From: Mytilisepta virgata
Lineage: Eukaryota > Mollusca > Bivalvia > Mytilida > Mytilidae
Assembly: GCA_028015205.1 (NCBI GenBank)
Contig: CM051517.1
Location: 43,535,135-43,599,134 of the forward strand
Direction: 5' to 3'
DNA length: 64,000 bases
In this document: positions 13,740-26,925 of the stretch, in pieces
Layout: each line of letters opens with the position of its first letter
How positions within the stretch are numbered: position 1 is the stretch's first letter
Program-made: the position numbers and the translations under genes
Notes under the pieces: generated by a model
What the model was told of the DNA's origin: nothing
What the model saw: only the letters and a program-made list of their open reading frames with translations
Database searches by the model: none

Positions 13740-14865
13740 CTATTTTCTCTTGACTTTGTCCTAAATTGCATGCTTGAGTGACTTAGTCACATTTTTCGAG
13801 ATAAAGTCCATTTCTCAGCAACTTTCTTAGACCCACCATACTTGATCAATAGATACTTCTTAATGGGTACTTGTCGGTATGTACACCTGCCTTTTGACCT
13901 TGACCTCAATTTCATGGCTGAGTGACCTGTGTCACATTTTCGTGATTAAGTCCATTTCTTAGCAACTGTAATACCTAAGCTAACCATATATGGTCAATAG
14001 ATAATTCTTAGTGGGTATATGTACATGCCAGTCTGAAACCTGTCTCTGGACCTTGACCTCAATTTCATGCTTGAGTGACTTGTGTTACATTTATTAGATT
14101 AAGTCCATTTCTGAGCAACTGTATTACCTACATGTAGGCCCATCATATTTGGTCTGTAGGTAGTTCTTAGTGGATACATGCCAATCTAACACCTGTTAGC
14201 TGAACTTGACATGAATTTCATGCTTGAATGACTTAATATAAATTTTTCATGATTAAATAACTACTACATTTGTAACTAGACCCACAGTATTTGGTTGATA
14301 CAAGTTCTTAGTGGGTATATTCCACTTTAACATCTGACACCTTACCTTTGACCTCTATTTCATGCTTGACTGACTTGTTTCACATTTTGGGTTAATATCT
14401 ATTTCTCAGCAACTGTAATAAATAGACCAAACATATTTGGTCAATAGATAGTGCATGGTGGGTACATGGCAGTCTGAGACCTTGACTTGAATTTCAGACT
14501 TGAGTCAGTTTTCAAGATTAAGTCCATTTTTCTGTAGCTGTAATACCTATATCCAAATTGACCTCAATTTTAGGTTTAAGTGACTCTTGTTCCATTTTTA
14601 CAAATAAGTCCATTTCTCAACAAATATTATAAATGTTTTTACAGACCCACCATTTTTTGTGGGTACATACCAGAGACCTGTCAGCTCGCCTTGGACACAG
14701 TTTTAGGCTTCAATGACGTGCATGTTATTTTTCAGACAAATTATTGCCTGACCATTACTATTTTTTTTAACGCATTTTCCTTTGACTTGCAATATCGGGT
14801 ATCTATTATTATTCTGTGTCTATGTGCATACTCAGGTGAGACAATTAGTGTGTACACTCTTGTTT
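13740..14865 (-). mobile_element. Element C3: C-family core-repeat element in intron 2
   Basis: Tandem, diverged copies of a unit marked by 'ccttgacctcaatttcatg', at roughly 13750, 13903, 14052, 14206, 14346 and 14481, spaced about 135-155 bp. The same unit makes up element C1 at 27.3-28.3 kb. The right end has CAGGTGAGACA (14833-14843), the reverse complement of the outer arm of the C1 hairpin, followed by a small stem AGTGT/ACACT (14847-14858) and a T-rich junction. I could not find the left hairpin, so this copy is old or truncated there. Strand is given with the hairpin end as the 3' end, by analogy with Helentron-type elements. Confidence 0.6.
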
Positions 14866-15925
14866 TATTATATAACTGAGTGAAATGTTTAGATTTAAGC
14901 ACTAATAAGCAGCAAACTGTATACAGTTCATTTATTATGTCCAGTTAAAATTACTTATAACTTAGTACTTGAAAAAATTCTTTATTTCTCATTGCTCAAG
15001 CATAAAAAAAATTTCTGTGATTCAACTAAATGAATTGGGGCTTCGTTTGAGTCATCTTATCGAAGGTCTGTAGAAAGTTAGGATATTGCCAGAGTAAGAC
15101 AAGTAATAAGGCAATTCTACGCGTACCTTCTGATTGGTTATAAAAAGAAACTGTAAAACCAAACAAATTGAAACTTAATATGAAGAATCTGTATGGCTCA
15201 GAAAAGTTTATTTAATGTTTTCCTACATGTAGTTTCATCATGTTCATTGTCAAATATTTTCTCAATTTGCAATTATACATGTAGTTCCTGACTAGCCCTA
15301 ATGAATTAGCTGTAGAAATGTAGCTCTTACTGTCCTGTCCTTTCATTTTCTCTCATGATGAATGGGGGATGTAAAATTTTGTTGAAAGCTACATAGAACT
15401 TGAACTTTTGACCTAGGACAACCAATTGATTACGATATAGCTTACGATATATATAGACCTGACAGATCTCCATGTTTCATTGACTTTTTTCACCTGTGGT
15501 GCATTTTCGAATAGTTTGTTATTTATACGTAGGAAAATTGAATATTCTATACATGTAAATTTATGTTTGACATTTCATTGCAAAGTTAAACTTTGCATGT
15601 AATTTTTGTTATATGACCGGAATGTTATTATTTTTCCTCACGATCATATGTATAATTAAATAAATTTAAATTGCATTATGTCACAACTAATGATATAGGA
15701 TATTGCCATTGCTTATAACAAGATAAATTACAGGTATCTTGTTTGACTCAAATGGGTCATGTCAAAATTTTATGACTTTATACTATTAATTATGTTTTGG
15801 CTATGGTTTTTTTTACTGTCTTGTTTTCATTTTGTATGCCTTCTTTTTATGAGGAAAAAGGGACATAAAACACAGGTGTACAATGTATAATGAGATGTAG
15901 ATTTGGTACACATAATATTTAATAT

Positions 15926-16065
15926 AGGATTAAATATGATTTTGTATGAGTTTATTGATGTGTAAACTGGGCCGACTCACTCACAAACTAAATAAAGTCC
16001 GAGCTTGTGAGTAAAAAGGCCGAGTTTACACATCAATACACTCATACAAAATTGGATTTAATCCT
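15926..16065. repeat. 140 bp near-perfect inverted repeat (long hairpin)
   Basis: Outer arms of about 47 bases (15926-15972 and 16018-16065) pair with only a few mismatches, starting AGGATTAAAT on the left and ending ATTTAATCCT on the right. An inner stem ACTCACAA/TTGTGAGT encloses a short loop. A related single arm (gagtttatcgatgtataaact) recurs near 16541, so the unit is repeated nearby. It may be a fold-back or MITE-like element in the intron; transcribed RNA would form a long hairpin. No target-site duplication was identified. Confidence 0.7.
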
Positions 16066-16660
16066 TATAATTATATTTCAAACATCGAAAAGTTGTTCCT
16101 AACAAAAAAAAAAAAAACTAACTTTGCCCTTTTCAGGCGACATTCATCTTGAATATGGTACTATTTTTTGGCAGCTGAGCAATTGATAAAAAAAGTCAAC
16201 AAATTGAAAAAACATGGAAACTTACGTTTTGATAGATTTTAACATAAACTGAAGCGTACACAATCCACGCAATGTCAGATTTTTTCCGTTTGAAGAATCC
16301 AACTTGTGTTGTTTACAAATATGACGTTGCAATCTTGACTGTGACGTCTGTGCAGCAACTTTTTGCGGAATTTTTGAAAATGCAATTTTCATCAATTTTT
16401 AAACCATTCCTCATTAAATTTTAACTATTATTTTCAGTACCATCCTTAAAATTTATTCTTTCCCAGCATTCTTCACATTTAATGTCTCATTTGAAACTTT
16501 AAATAATCAAGAAAGTGCATGAATATACTTGCCAAATACGAGTTTATCGATGTATAAACTTTTACGATTTTGCCCTTCCGACCAATGAAATTCTTGTATT
16601 TTGTCATATGCAAATTAAAATGGAATTATTTGTACATGTACTCTTGTCTAAGATGTTTTT

Positions 16661-17050
16661 ATGCCCCAGCTGCTTGGCGAATGGAGGCATCAAGTGTTAT
16701 CCTTGACCGTCACTCTGTCCCTTCTACCGTCCTTCCAATTTTGGTTTCCGCACTCTAACTTAAGTTTGCCTCATCCAAATTTTATGAAACTCATACACAA
16801 TGCCGAGAACCAAAACAGGCAGACAGAGTTTGAATTTGGGCAGTCAGTCATTTACTGTTCTAGCTAGAGCTATGCCCCTTTATAACATGGAAAACTGCAA
16901 TTTTTTTCATTTCCGCACACTGACTTATGTTTGCCTCATCCAAATTTTATGAATCTCATACACAATGCTAAGAAGCACTACACACTTTGGGTAGTGAGAC
17001 ATTTACCGTTCTAGAGTAATGCCCCTTTATAACTTGGAAAATTACAGTAC
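16661..17050 (-). mobile_element. Element E1: probable fifth hairpin-headed family
   Basis: Starts with a hairpin whose outer arms are ATGCC (16661-16665) and GGCAT (16686-16690), then a short cgtc/ccgtcc-rich stretch, then two copies of a unit containing 'tttgcctcatccaaatttt' (about 16765 and 16929). This is the hairpin, microsatellite and core-repeat order of families A-D, in degenerate form. The right end was not located. Confidence 0.45.
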
Positions 17051-18739
17051 AAAATGTATTTTCATGTATTATAAGACATTTTGAGTGGGGGAATTTGTGT
17101 CCTCTTTTATCTTTTATTAAAATTAAAAAATATTGAGAAGTATCCCAAGACCTGTAGGTGAAGGGGGGTCTACCATGTTGACTAGAGTTTTCAAAATTTT
17201 GGTCCCCTTACCAAAAATAGTTTTTAAAAAAATGAAAAAAGTCCAACTGAGAAAACTTAATGTCCTGTCCTTTTAATTTCGGATCTGTAAATAACCATCC
17301 ATGTTCAACATGTTCAAAGCATATTGTAGGCATGTCAGCTAGTTTTTTATGTAAGATTTTTCAGGTTGTTCTATATGAATTCATTATTGTGCATTGATGT
17401 CTATTCTCAGGGCATTTGTTTGGATTACTTCAACATCCAAATTTTAATTTCAGACCGAGAACAAGTACAAGATTTCTGGTTGATAAGGCCCTCAACTTAT
17501 CTTTCTAATTCATAACAATATATATCCTAAGTAATTTCCTGATTTGAGGAATTTGATTGGATGAATCACTTCCTGTGTGAAGTGTATACATGTATATTAA
17601 TCCATTTAGATACCAGTACACACAATTATGGCTGCAAAATCTGTTCAATCAAAAAACAAATATCAGTTCTGAAAGAGATTGAATATTAGATTTTGCGCTA
17701 TACTCTACATGTAGCATTGAATAGACACACTACAGAAATAATATTATATCTAATCACTTTTCTTTAATTTTGAAATAAACCAGAATCATTAGAAAATCAG
17801 TTGTTATGAATGAGATAGATAAGCAGACATGTAAGGGCTGTAACCAGACAAACAATTTTTTGTGCAGTAACAAAAATTTGTAACATGCCATATTTAATAC
17901 CATACAAAAGTACTTTCACATTATTATTTTTGTCAGAGCTTTAGAGTTTGAAGCTTTTAATATTAAAAAAAAATCACATTAAATGGTAAGATGGAAGATG
18001 TTTTAAAATCCATATAAAACCATGTAGGAATAACAAAAAAGATATCAGTGATGCTTACATTAAATAATTAGGTGTCTTACATTATAAAAGCTTGTGGAAA
18101 GTATAGCTTTTCATCTGAACTACATTGTAGTCTGTGTGTTCTTAGTTTTTATCAAATTATCCAAAATTCATTTATTACTGCTTGTATTGTGTAAATCGCA
18201 TATAACATTCTTTTGTCTGATCTTGGATTAGACAAGAGAATGTAATAACCAGTACTTATACATTCCAGTACAAATGCAACACTTGGATTTTGACATGAAA
18301 AGAAAAATTTTGTTAGGATCAGATTTCTTATGATTTACAATGAAGTAAATGTAAGGATAAATCAACAGACAGTCTTGGGATAAATTAATGAAGTTAGATA
18401 GAAAAAAAAGAACCAAATGATCATGAAAATGGGAAAATATGAGAGATACATATATTTTCAGATCTTTGTGTTAATTGCCTACATGTATATAGCCATAGAA
18501 AAAATAGAAAGGAGTTTTTAAAGCTTCAATACTGAACTCAGTATTTTAAATTTGATGGACATGTTATCTGGCTTCTATTCTGAACACAGTATTTTTAAGT
18601 TCAACACTTTATTAACCAAAAGTAAATTTGTTTTTGCATTCTTCACAGTCACCTTGGCAAAATCCCCCAGAGTTAGAGAGAGCAGTCTTAAAATTTAGTA
18701 GAATTACAAAAATTATGGTCACAATATATGTTTTTGCAG

Positions 18740-19889
18740 TGAGAAGAGAAAGAATGCTGTGGCCGAAGTAACAACACCTGTCATAGTGGAACCATTGCCA
18801 CAGAAGCCCCTTAGTCGTACTAGACATAAGAAAATAAATTTCTTGGAACTATTAAAGGGTGACTCCAATAATAACTCACCTGAAAACTCTGTTACTGAAC
18901 ATCATGATGAAAAAAAGATTGACTCGGTTAATGTTGTTGTTGTGGATCCGCCAGCTGGATGGAAAAAGTCAGACTTATTGTCAACATCCAAAAAATTCGA
19001 AGATGCAAAAAAGAAAAAATGTGTAAAACGCTCACATACACATCAAGAAAATAGAAAACAGAAATCAGAGGAAATTCAGACAATGGATTCTACTGGTGAA
19101 AGTGAAACCGAGAATACTGATGGTGAAAGAAATCTAACATGGCTTAGTAAGAAAAGGCAAAAACTTTCCATTAATCGAAAAGCAAAAAAGCCTGGATCTC
19201 TCAAAGTCAAGTGGACAATTTTTAACAAATCAAATCGGAAAAAATGGCCAAACAAGAAAAGTCAGAGAGAGGTCTTGACAGTTGTTCATAAGGATATGTT
19301 ATCCAGTAATGTTCAGTTAAACAATATTCAATCTGGCAATGTGTTCATGGATTTATACAATAATGAAAACTCTCCTTGTGTTCGTTGTTGCACATGTAAT
19401 AAGGTGTTTACTGTGGAAGCCTTCCTTAAACATTTACATGCTAGTGATGATGGTAAATTAATTTCTGTGGTAAATCCACAAACTCTTAGTCTCAGGGATA
19501 CATCAGAATCACAGAAAAAGATGTGGAGAAATTTTCAGTTGAAAAGTAAAAGATTTAACAGCAACAGAATGCCACAAAGTCAGAAGGTGATTTCAAAGAT
19601 TCAGTCAACTGAAAAGGAATTAGAAAGAGTGAGTGTTTTACCAAAACTTCCTGCGAGCAGATCTGTTCGTATTAGCTCCAGGAAGCGAAAGCAAAAACAA
19701 TTGTATCCAATTGAAAACTATTCTTACTCAAAAAGAAGGCTGGAGGAAAATAGTATGACAGAAGCCCAGTCTTCTTCTCACAAAATTGTCAGAGCGTCAA
19801 GTGATTCTGATGTTTTTGAAGAAAATGTTGTGACTGAATCCAATGGACCAATATTGACAAGTTTCACTGCCTTAGAACATGATGTATAG
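18740..19889 (+). CDS. Ski/Sno-family-like protein, last coding exon (Smad4-binding-like Cys/His domain)
   Basis: The first base T completes the split Ser codon (AG+T, residue 1062) and the frame runs to TAG at 19887-19889, giving a 1,444-residue protein. The exon is Lys/Arg-rich with several nuclear-localisation-like clusters. Residues about 1275-1295 contain C-x2-C-x2-C-x3-F-x4-F-x2-H-x-H, which is the residue spacing of the zinc-binding start of the c-Ski Smad4-binding (SAND-like) domain, with a Trp about 33 residues later as expected. With the Ski/Sno/Dac-like domain in exon 2 this gives the Ski/Sno domain order, but the two domains are about 250 residues apart, much further than in Ski itself. 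Likely a nuclear transcription co-regulator. Whether Smad binding is retained is unknown. Confidence 0.8.
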
Positions 19890-22559
19890 AGTTAATTTAG
19901 TAGTCTGTATAGATAACACTATTGTTAATGATTTACATAATCCTTTCACGAGAATATCTGTAATGTTGATCAGTTATTTTGTTTCCCTTGCCTGAAATCA
20001 GTTTAATATTTACAATGTAAATGAAGATACAATACAATATTGTATCTATTTTTGATTTTTCACTGCGTATTGAACAGATGTTACTGTAATTACATGTGGA
20101 AGAGATGCATTTAGTCAGTTTTCAAATTTCTGGTATAAGGGTCATTGTTCAGTCATTGGATATGCAGAATTTCTGTAAAATTTCCTAGGCTATATAATTA
20201 ATAGTTCAGTAGGTTATATTTATTGAAAGATACCATGTAACTTCAAATACATGCATGTACATGTACTGATGTCAAGGCCAAAAATATATATGAGGTTTTG
20301 GTTTCTGAACTGAAATTTTATTTTATGCTCAGCCCCAAACATTTTTAACTTTATAAGGATATTATAATTATGAATAACTTCAAAACAAAAATTAACCACC
20401 AACTTATTTTATCCAAATATATGAAAGAATTTAACAAGTCCATGTTAATCATTGTCATTTTGAGCACTGATTGCAAAGGGTAAATGACTGGGTAAAAACA
20501 TCCAATTTTATGGTCTGTAACAAATAGTTACCTTCTGCACCAGTTTATGGCAGATATTTTTTGGAAGAAAGCCAAAAACACAGAAATTTTTCTTTTGCCT
20601 AAGGTTAATATATATACATTATATGTACATTGTCAGAAAAAGTACAATTTATTTGTACGAGCCTTAGAAACAGGTAGAAATGAGAGGTTTATGCGGCGAG
20701 TTCAATGTACATATGTCGTTTTTATCCTGCAATTTTAAATTGTTATCTTTTATCTAGAAATGTAATAAAAATGGCACATTTCTAGCCTGATACTTGGCTC
20801 ATAATGTAGGGATAAAATGATATCATTAACATTGTGAACCAGCACACAATACAAACTTTCATTGCAAGTGAAAACAAGGATACCAGGAGATTATATTTGC
20901 CTGCCAGATGAATATCAAAAAAAAAAAAATATTCTACACCCTTTATTTGTATACTAAATTCATTGTGTAGGCTAGTTGCAGGATAAATGTTTTACATCAA
21001 GGAACAACTTTGATACATGTATTTTGGGGGTTTAAGATTCCTTTCACTAATTGAATATAAAAAAAGTACTTGTTACATGCATTTTAAATGAAGTGATGAT
21101 ATGTGTTAATTCAGGATAACAACTTCTGCTGGGAAATTCACTTAAAAGACCTTCCTTTTCATGAAAGCACTTGAAAATCATATCATCTGATATTGCTTGT
21201 TCTGTTTGAAAGATTTTCAGAAAGAAAGATTAAATGATAGTTCTTTTCCATGATTTCATCTCGCAATAAAATAAGTCAAACAAAAGGAATAAAAGAAAAA
21301 GAAGTAGAGTTGCCCTTGTACATTGTATTTTTTCCATCATTCTTTGATTTGGGAAGGGTCTTTAGGATTCTTTTAAAGTACAAGTTTATTGAATAATGAA
21401 CTTTGCAAATTTATTGTCAATAAATGATTTAAAACAAAAAATAAAAATAAAAACAACTACATATGAAAACTCTGGTTGTTTATATAGTGGGTGGCTCCAA
21501 ACAGTGATGAAGGAAAACACAGTTGAAAAACTAATTTTTGTCACATTTATAACAATTATATTTTTTATTTCTGCTTAAAAAAAGAATTCTTTTTCGAACC
21601 AAACATACAAAAAATGAAGGATCAGCAAAATTCCTTTCAAAATAGCATTATTTATAGCTGCAATATTAAATATGTAGTTTATTTCATATATTTCTGTCAG
21701 AACTAATGATATGAAAAATGTATGCTTTTTGGTAAAAAGAAATTTATGCACAATAATTTTCTTCACTAAAAGATTCTGATGTAACAAATAATTGGAAAAA
21801 TAATTATTTATTAGATGATAATCTTGTATCAGAACTTTCAATATACATTGTATATGTTTTACAATTTGTTTTACTAATCAGCCATGAGCTTGCAATAAAC
21901 AATGATGTATAAAAATGATTTCCTGGATTATTTATTTTAAAGAAAAAATAATAATTGGTTAATAAATATACATGTATTTCTTACTATTTCTAATAACTTA
22001 CTATTAGAAAATCAAAACATTTACTGAATTGTGCACTTTCATTCACATTTTAAACCTTTAAACTATTCTCCAATAGAGCATATTTTATAGTGTTTGTTCT
22101 GTTAGCATCCTAATTAAATGCAAGGAAGAGTACATGTAATCCATTTAGACATTTTGATATCAAAGTGTCAAATGGTTTAAATTTTCACTCAATTTCTTCT
22201 GCAGGAACATTTTCTAGATCTTTCAAGACATTCATGTACTTTGTTCCATTTATAAATTAATTTTTTGTACCAACTTTTCATTTGTTTACTTGATATTGTT
22301 GATGATACTGTGTAGATGTGGTGTGTAACTTTTGAGAAATATGAGGGAGATGATTTCTTTAAATAATGTATATATCATACATACTGTATAAAGTTTGTAT
22401 ATATTGTACAGTAATATGTAAAATATTGTGAGGTTAACATGTATATTTCCTTGATTTGTTGTATTAGTGCTGCATCATGTTCATATTGTTATATTTTTTG
22501 AAAGTGGTCTTCATTCACAAATGAAATTAAAAAAATTCAATTACATGCAGTGGTTCATT
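19890..22559 (+). other. 3' UTR and downstream non-coding sequence
   Basis: AT-rich, no supported coding region. Candidate polyadenylation signals AATAAA occur at 20764-20769, 21265-21270 and 21894-21899. I cannot tell which is used. Confidence 0.4.
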
Positions 22560-23030
22560 CTTGGCTGACCTGGCCAAAAGCCAATTCGAGCTATTGTCAT
22601 CACTTCGTGTCCAGAATCCCTTAACTTTTCACATTCTGATCTTCTGGAGAACCATTGAAAAATAACCAAACTTGGCGGAGATGTTCTTTACAAGGTCCTT
22701 CTCAAGTATTGATTAGTAAAAAAACATGGGCGTCAGAGCCTGTTCTAATTTCTGATTTGCTGAACTATAAAGGTCCTCCAGTTATTAAGACTGTCTGTTA
22801 TTGTACCTTATAACATGGAGAGGGCTTGTATAGGCTTTGCCTAGTGCCCAATCTAATTTGGTTTTCTTCTGAATTAAATATTGTTTAAATTGAATTAAAG
22901 GCCCTCCACAAGTGTTGAAATTTTTGTAGACGATTGGAAATACAAGATGGGTTCAAGGATCCCTTGTCGGTATAGGAAAATATTAAAAATCTGATGATGA
23001 TGAACAGTTGAATAGATTGATACCAAATTT
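22560..23030 (-). mobile_element. Element D4: degenerate D-family repeat
   Basis: Begins with a decayed hairpin ('ggctgacctggcc' ... 'gagcta', about 22563-22592) and 'attgtcatcacttcgtgtcc', matching the start of element D2 at 49033. It continues with D-type core phrases such as 'accattgaaa' and 'ccaaacttgg'. The right terminal signal CCAGGTGAGC is not seen; it runs up to the B1 hairpin at 23060. Confidence 0.5.
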
Positions 23031-23071
23031 GGTGGATTTAATACCTATGAGTATGAATAATTATACCCCAT

Positions 23072-23113
<42 letters not shown>

Positions 23114-23371
23114 CGTCCGTCGTGCTGTCAGTCCGTCAGTCCTGTTTCTTGTCATCGCAACTCCTCTCAAACCACACAACAGAATTTCATGAAACCTTTT
23201 TAGTTAATAAGGACATACTATGTAGTTGTGCATATCGACAGGAAATTGCGATTCAATTTTTTTTCTAGGAGTTACGCTCCTTTGAACTTATTTACTTTAA
23301 TGTACTACTGCAACAGTTTGTCATCACAACTCCTCTCTAACCACACAACAGAATTTCATGAAACCTTTTTA

Positions 23372-25598
23372 TACGACCGCAAAATTTTTGCGGTCGTATA
23401 TTGGTATGACGTTGGCGTCGTCGTCCGTCGTCAGCGTCGTCGTCCGAAGACATTTGGTTTTCGCACTATAACTTTAGTATAAGTTAATAGAAATCTATGA
23501 AATTTAAACACAAGGTTTATGACCACAAAAGGAAGGTTGGGATTGATTTTGGGAGTTTGGTCCCAACAGTTTAAGAATTGGGGGCCAAAAAAGGGCCCAA
23601 TAAGCATTTTTCTTGGTTTTCGCACAATAACTCTAGTATAAGTAAATAGAAATCTATGAAATTTTAACACAAGGTTTATGACCACAAAAGGAAGGTTGGG
23701 ATTGTTTTTGGGAGTTTTGGTCTCAACAGTTTAGGAATTAGGGGCTAAAAAAGGGCCCAAATAAGCATTTTTCTTGGTTTTTGCACAATAACTTTAGTAT
23801 AAGTAAATAGAAATCTATGAAATTTAAACACAAGGTTTATGACCAGAAAAGGAAGGTTGGGATTGATTTTTGGAGTTTTGGTCCCAACAGTTTAGGAATT
23901 AGGGGCCAAAAGGGTCCAAAATTAAACTTTGTTTGATTTCATCGAAAATTGACCTATTGGGGTTCTTTGATATGCCGAATCTAACCGTGCATTTAGATTC
24001 TTAATTTTTGGTCCTGTTTTCAAATTGGTCTACATTAAGGTCCAAAGGTCCAAAATTAAACTTTGTTTGATTTTAACAAAAATTGAATTCTTTGGGTTCT
24101 TTTATATGCTGAATCTAAACATATACTTAGTTTTTTTATTATGGGCCCAGTTTTCAAGTTTGTCCAAATCGGGGTCCAAAATTAAACTTTGTTTGATTTC
24201 ATCGAAAATTGAACTATTGGGGTTCTTTGATATGCCGAATCTAACCATGCATTTAGATTCTTAATTTTTGGTCCCATTTTCAAATTGGTCTACATTAAGG
24301 TCCAAAGGGTCCAAAATTAAACTTAGTTTGATTTTAACAAAAATTGAATTCTTGGGGTTCTTTGATATGCTGAATCTAAACATGTACTTAGTTTTTTTAT
24401 TATGGGCCCAGTTTTCAAGTTGGTCCAAATCAGGGTCCAAAATTAAAGCTAAAAAAGGGGTAATTTTTTTTTTTTTTGGGGGGGGGGGCAATTCTCCACA
24501 GTATATTGTATTGCACAAGAAGCAAAAAATTGAATATAAATTCAAATCATATGACCAATTCTAAGTTCTTTGATTTCAGTTATTCTGTGTCAGAAACCTA
24601 TTATGTGTCAAATATTTGAAGAAATTTTCAATTGCACAGTATTGTGCAATACCAAGAAATTGATATGTGTGCCCTGTTATCAAAACTTTATTATTAACAA
24701 ATTCCATTGGAAATTTGCCAATATAAAATGTGCTGATGAAGCTTTTTTGTTTATCTCATCTAAACTGCTTTTAAATTATGTATATTTAAAATTTGCCATC
24801 CATGACTATGATGTCATTTTCTATTTTAATATGTTATGGTGTATTTAAATGGGCTGTTATGGTTGCAAAGTATAAAGAAATGGGGGGGGGGAGGGGGGTT
24901 AATGAGAAATTGGGGAGGGGGCAATTTTTTTCTCATTTCATATTTCATAAATTAAAAAGAAAATTTCAAATTTTTTTTAGCAAAAAAAGGGGGGGGGTTA
25001 CAATAAATTTTATTGTTTTTTTTTTTTTTTGGGAGGGGGGGGGGGGTCAATGTGCAACTTCATAGTGTATTGCACAAAAGCTAAAAAAAGGGGTAAATTA
25101 TTATTTTTTTTGGGGGGGGGTGGGTCAATTCTCCAAAGCATATTGTATTGCACAAGAAGCAAAAAATTGAATATAAATTGAAATCATATGACCAATTCTA
25201 AGTTCTTTGATTTCAGTTATTCTGTCTCAGAAACCTATTATGTGTCAAATATTTCAAGAAATTTTCAATTGTACAGTATTGCGCAATAGCAAGAAATCTT
25301 CAATTGCACAGTATTGCGCAATAGCAAGAAATTGATATGTGTGCCCAATTTTAAATTGGTTATTTCTGATTTATATATAAAAACAAATAATACTGATATG
25401 GTTTGAATAGGTAAATTAAAAATTTTTAAGTTCTTAGACAACATTCATTCTGTGTCAGAAACCTATTCTGTGTCAAATATTTATTCACAATCCAAATTCA
25501 GTATTGTATCAAGCTTGAATGTTGTGTTCATAATTGCCCCAACTATTCAGGGTTCGACATCTGCGGTCGTATCTAGCTGCGCCCAGCGGAGCATTTTA
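23372..25598 (-). mobile_element. Element A1: 2.2 kb hairpin-headed element inserted in B1
   Basis: The left end is a near-perfect palindrome (23370-23400) with 15-base arms TATACGACCGCAAAA/TTTTGCGGTCGTATA, then a cgtcgtccgtcgtc run. Next come three 161 bp units marked by 'ggttttcgcac' (23455, 23616, 23777), then about 130 bp units marked by 'ggtccaaaattaaac', then several G-runs. The right end repeats the outer arm TGCGGTCGTA (25562-25571) and has a small hairpin GCTGCGC-CCA-GCGGAGC (25576-25592) and CATTTTA. TTA flanks both sides (23369-23371, 25599-25601). Removing the element restores an ordinary B core unit. A2 at 52348-54558 is a second copy of nearly the same length. It encodes no protein I can support. 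Confidence 0.8.
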
Positions 25599-25663
25599 TT
25601 AGATAATAAGGACATACTACGTAGATGTGCATATCGACAGGAAATTGTGATTCAATTTTTTTT

Positions 25664-26925
25664 AGCTCACCTGGCCATCACTTTTGCCATCACTTTTCGT
25701 CCGTCGTCCGTCCATCCGTCCGTCGTAAACTTTTCATTCAAAAATCTTATCCTCTGAAACCGCTGGTCTGATTGGTTTGAAACTTAATAGGAATGATCTA
25801 TGACATGTCCTCCACAAACGATCCTCATTTTATATTGATCCGATGAAAAACATGGCCACTGTTGCTAAAAATAGAACATAGGGGTAAAATGCTGTTTTTT
25901 GCTAATAACTCGAAAACCGTTACAGATATCGAAAATCTGACATGGTGTAAAATTGATCAGCATGACAAGATCTACCTACCCTGAAATTTTGAAGGAAATT
26001 CCAAAACCCATTTAGGAGTTATTGCCCTTTTTTTGTCAAATTTTCAAAATTTTAACATTCAAAAATCTTCTCCTCTGAAACCGCTGGGCCGATTGGTTTG
26101 AAACTTAATAGGAATGAACTATGACATGTCCTCTACAAACGATCCTGAATTTATTTTGATCTGACGTAAAACATGGCTGTCGTAGCTAAAAATAGAATAT
26201 AGGGGTGGATGTGTTGTTTTTGGCTTATAACTTAAAAACCGTTACAGATATTGAAAATCTGACATGGGGTAAAATTGATCAGCATGACGAGATCTACCTA
26301 CCCTGAAATTTGAAGAAAATTCCACAACCCGTTTAGGAGTTATTGCCCTTTTTTCGTCAAATTTTCAAAATTTTAACATTTTTCGTCATTTATCTCCAAA
26401 ACTATTTGAGATAGAAGTGAAATGTAAATTTGAAAAATGTTTGCCATGTTGAGATCTACATACCCTGAAATTTTAAAGAAAATCCCAAAACCCATTTAGG
26501 AGTTATTGCCCTTTTTTTGTCAAATTTTCAAAATTTTAACATTTTTGCATTTATCTCCAAAACGATTTGAGATAGAAGTGAAATGTAAATTGAAAAATGT
26601 TTGCCATGTTGAGATCTACATACCCTGAAATTTTGAAGGGATTCCCAAATTCTATTTAGGAGTTATTGGTTTGTGTAATTTGAGGTCGGGTTCTGTTACA
26701 TTTATTTAAGGTTCACCCTTATTCCCGGTCAATTTTATCAACTTCCTGCCAGGACTACCACCATCAGGGAACATATTTTAACATTAAACCTTATGAAAAA
26801 TAAATCTTCAACAAATTTTCCCTGGACAATTGAACCAATTGCAACAAATTTGGTCAAATAGTTGATTAATTGTCCAATGAAAACCAGACTCCAGGTGAGC
26901 GATACAGGCTCTGGTGAGCCTCTTG
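25664..26925 (-). mobile_element. Element D1: D-family element inserted in B1
   Basis: The left end AGCTCACCTGGCC (25664 on) is the D hairpin arm, but the second arm is deleted; a cgtccgtcgtccgtcc run follows. The core has two copies of a roughly 320 bp unit marked by 'cctctgaaaccgctgg' (about 25753 and 26071) and shorter related units. The right end has CCAGGTGAGC (26891-26900), the reverse complement of the left arm, then the perfect small hairpin AGGCTC-TGGT-GAGCCT (26906-26921) and CTTG at the junction. It interrupts the T-run of a B core unit exactly between 'ttcaattttttt' and 'ctaggag', with no clear target duplication. Confidence 0.75.

Larger units (their letters stand above)
13066..18739 (+). 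other. Intron 2 of the Ski/Sno-like gene
   Basis: A GT-AG intron of 5,674 bp. It holds a C-family core-repeat element (about 13740-14865), a long inverted repeat (15926-16065) and a probable E-family hairpin element (16661-17050), each listed separately. The remainder is AT-rich with no supported exon. The acceptor is TTTTTGCAG ending at 18739. Confidence 0.75.

Noticed and set aside
23370..23400. Palindrome read as a transcription-factor or operator site.
   Set aside because: It is the terminal structure of a repeat present again at 52346 with the same downstream sequence.
23431..25065. Several open frames of 80-100 codons in the A elements, on both strands.
   Set aside because: They lie in core repeats, recur in A2 with altered ends, and match no domain.
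25562..25598. Classic Helitron 3' end (hairpin then CTRR) for family A.
   Set aside because: CTAG stands before, not after, the small hairpin, and both copies are flanked by TTA rather than A and T.
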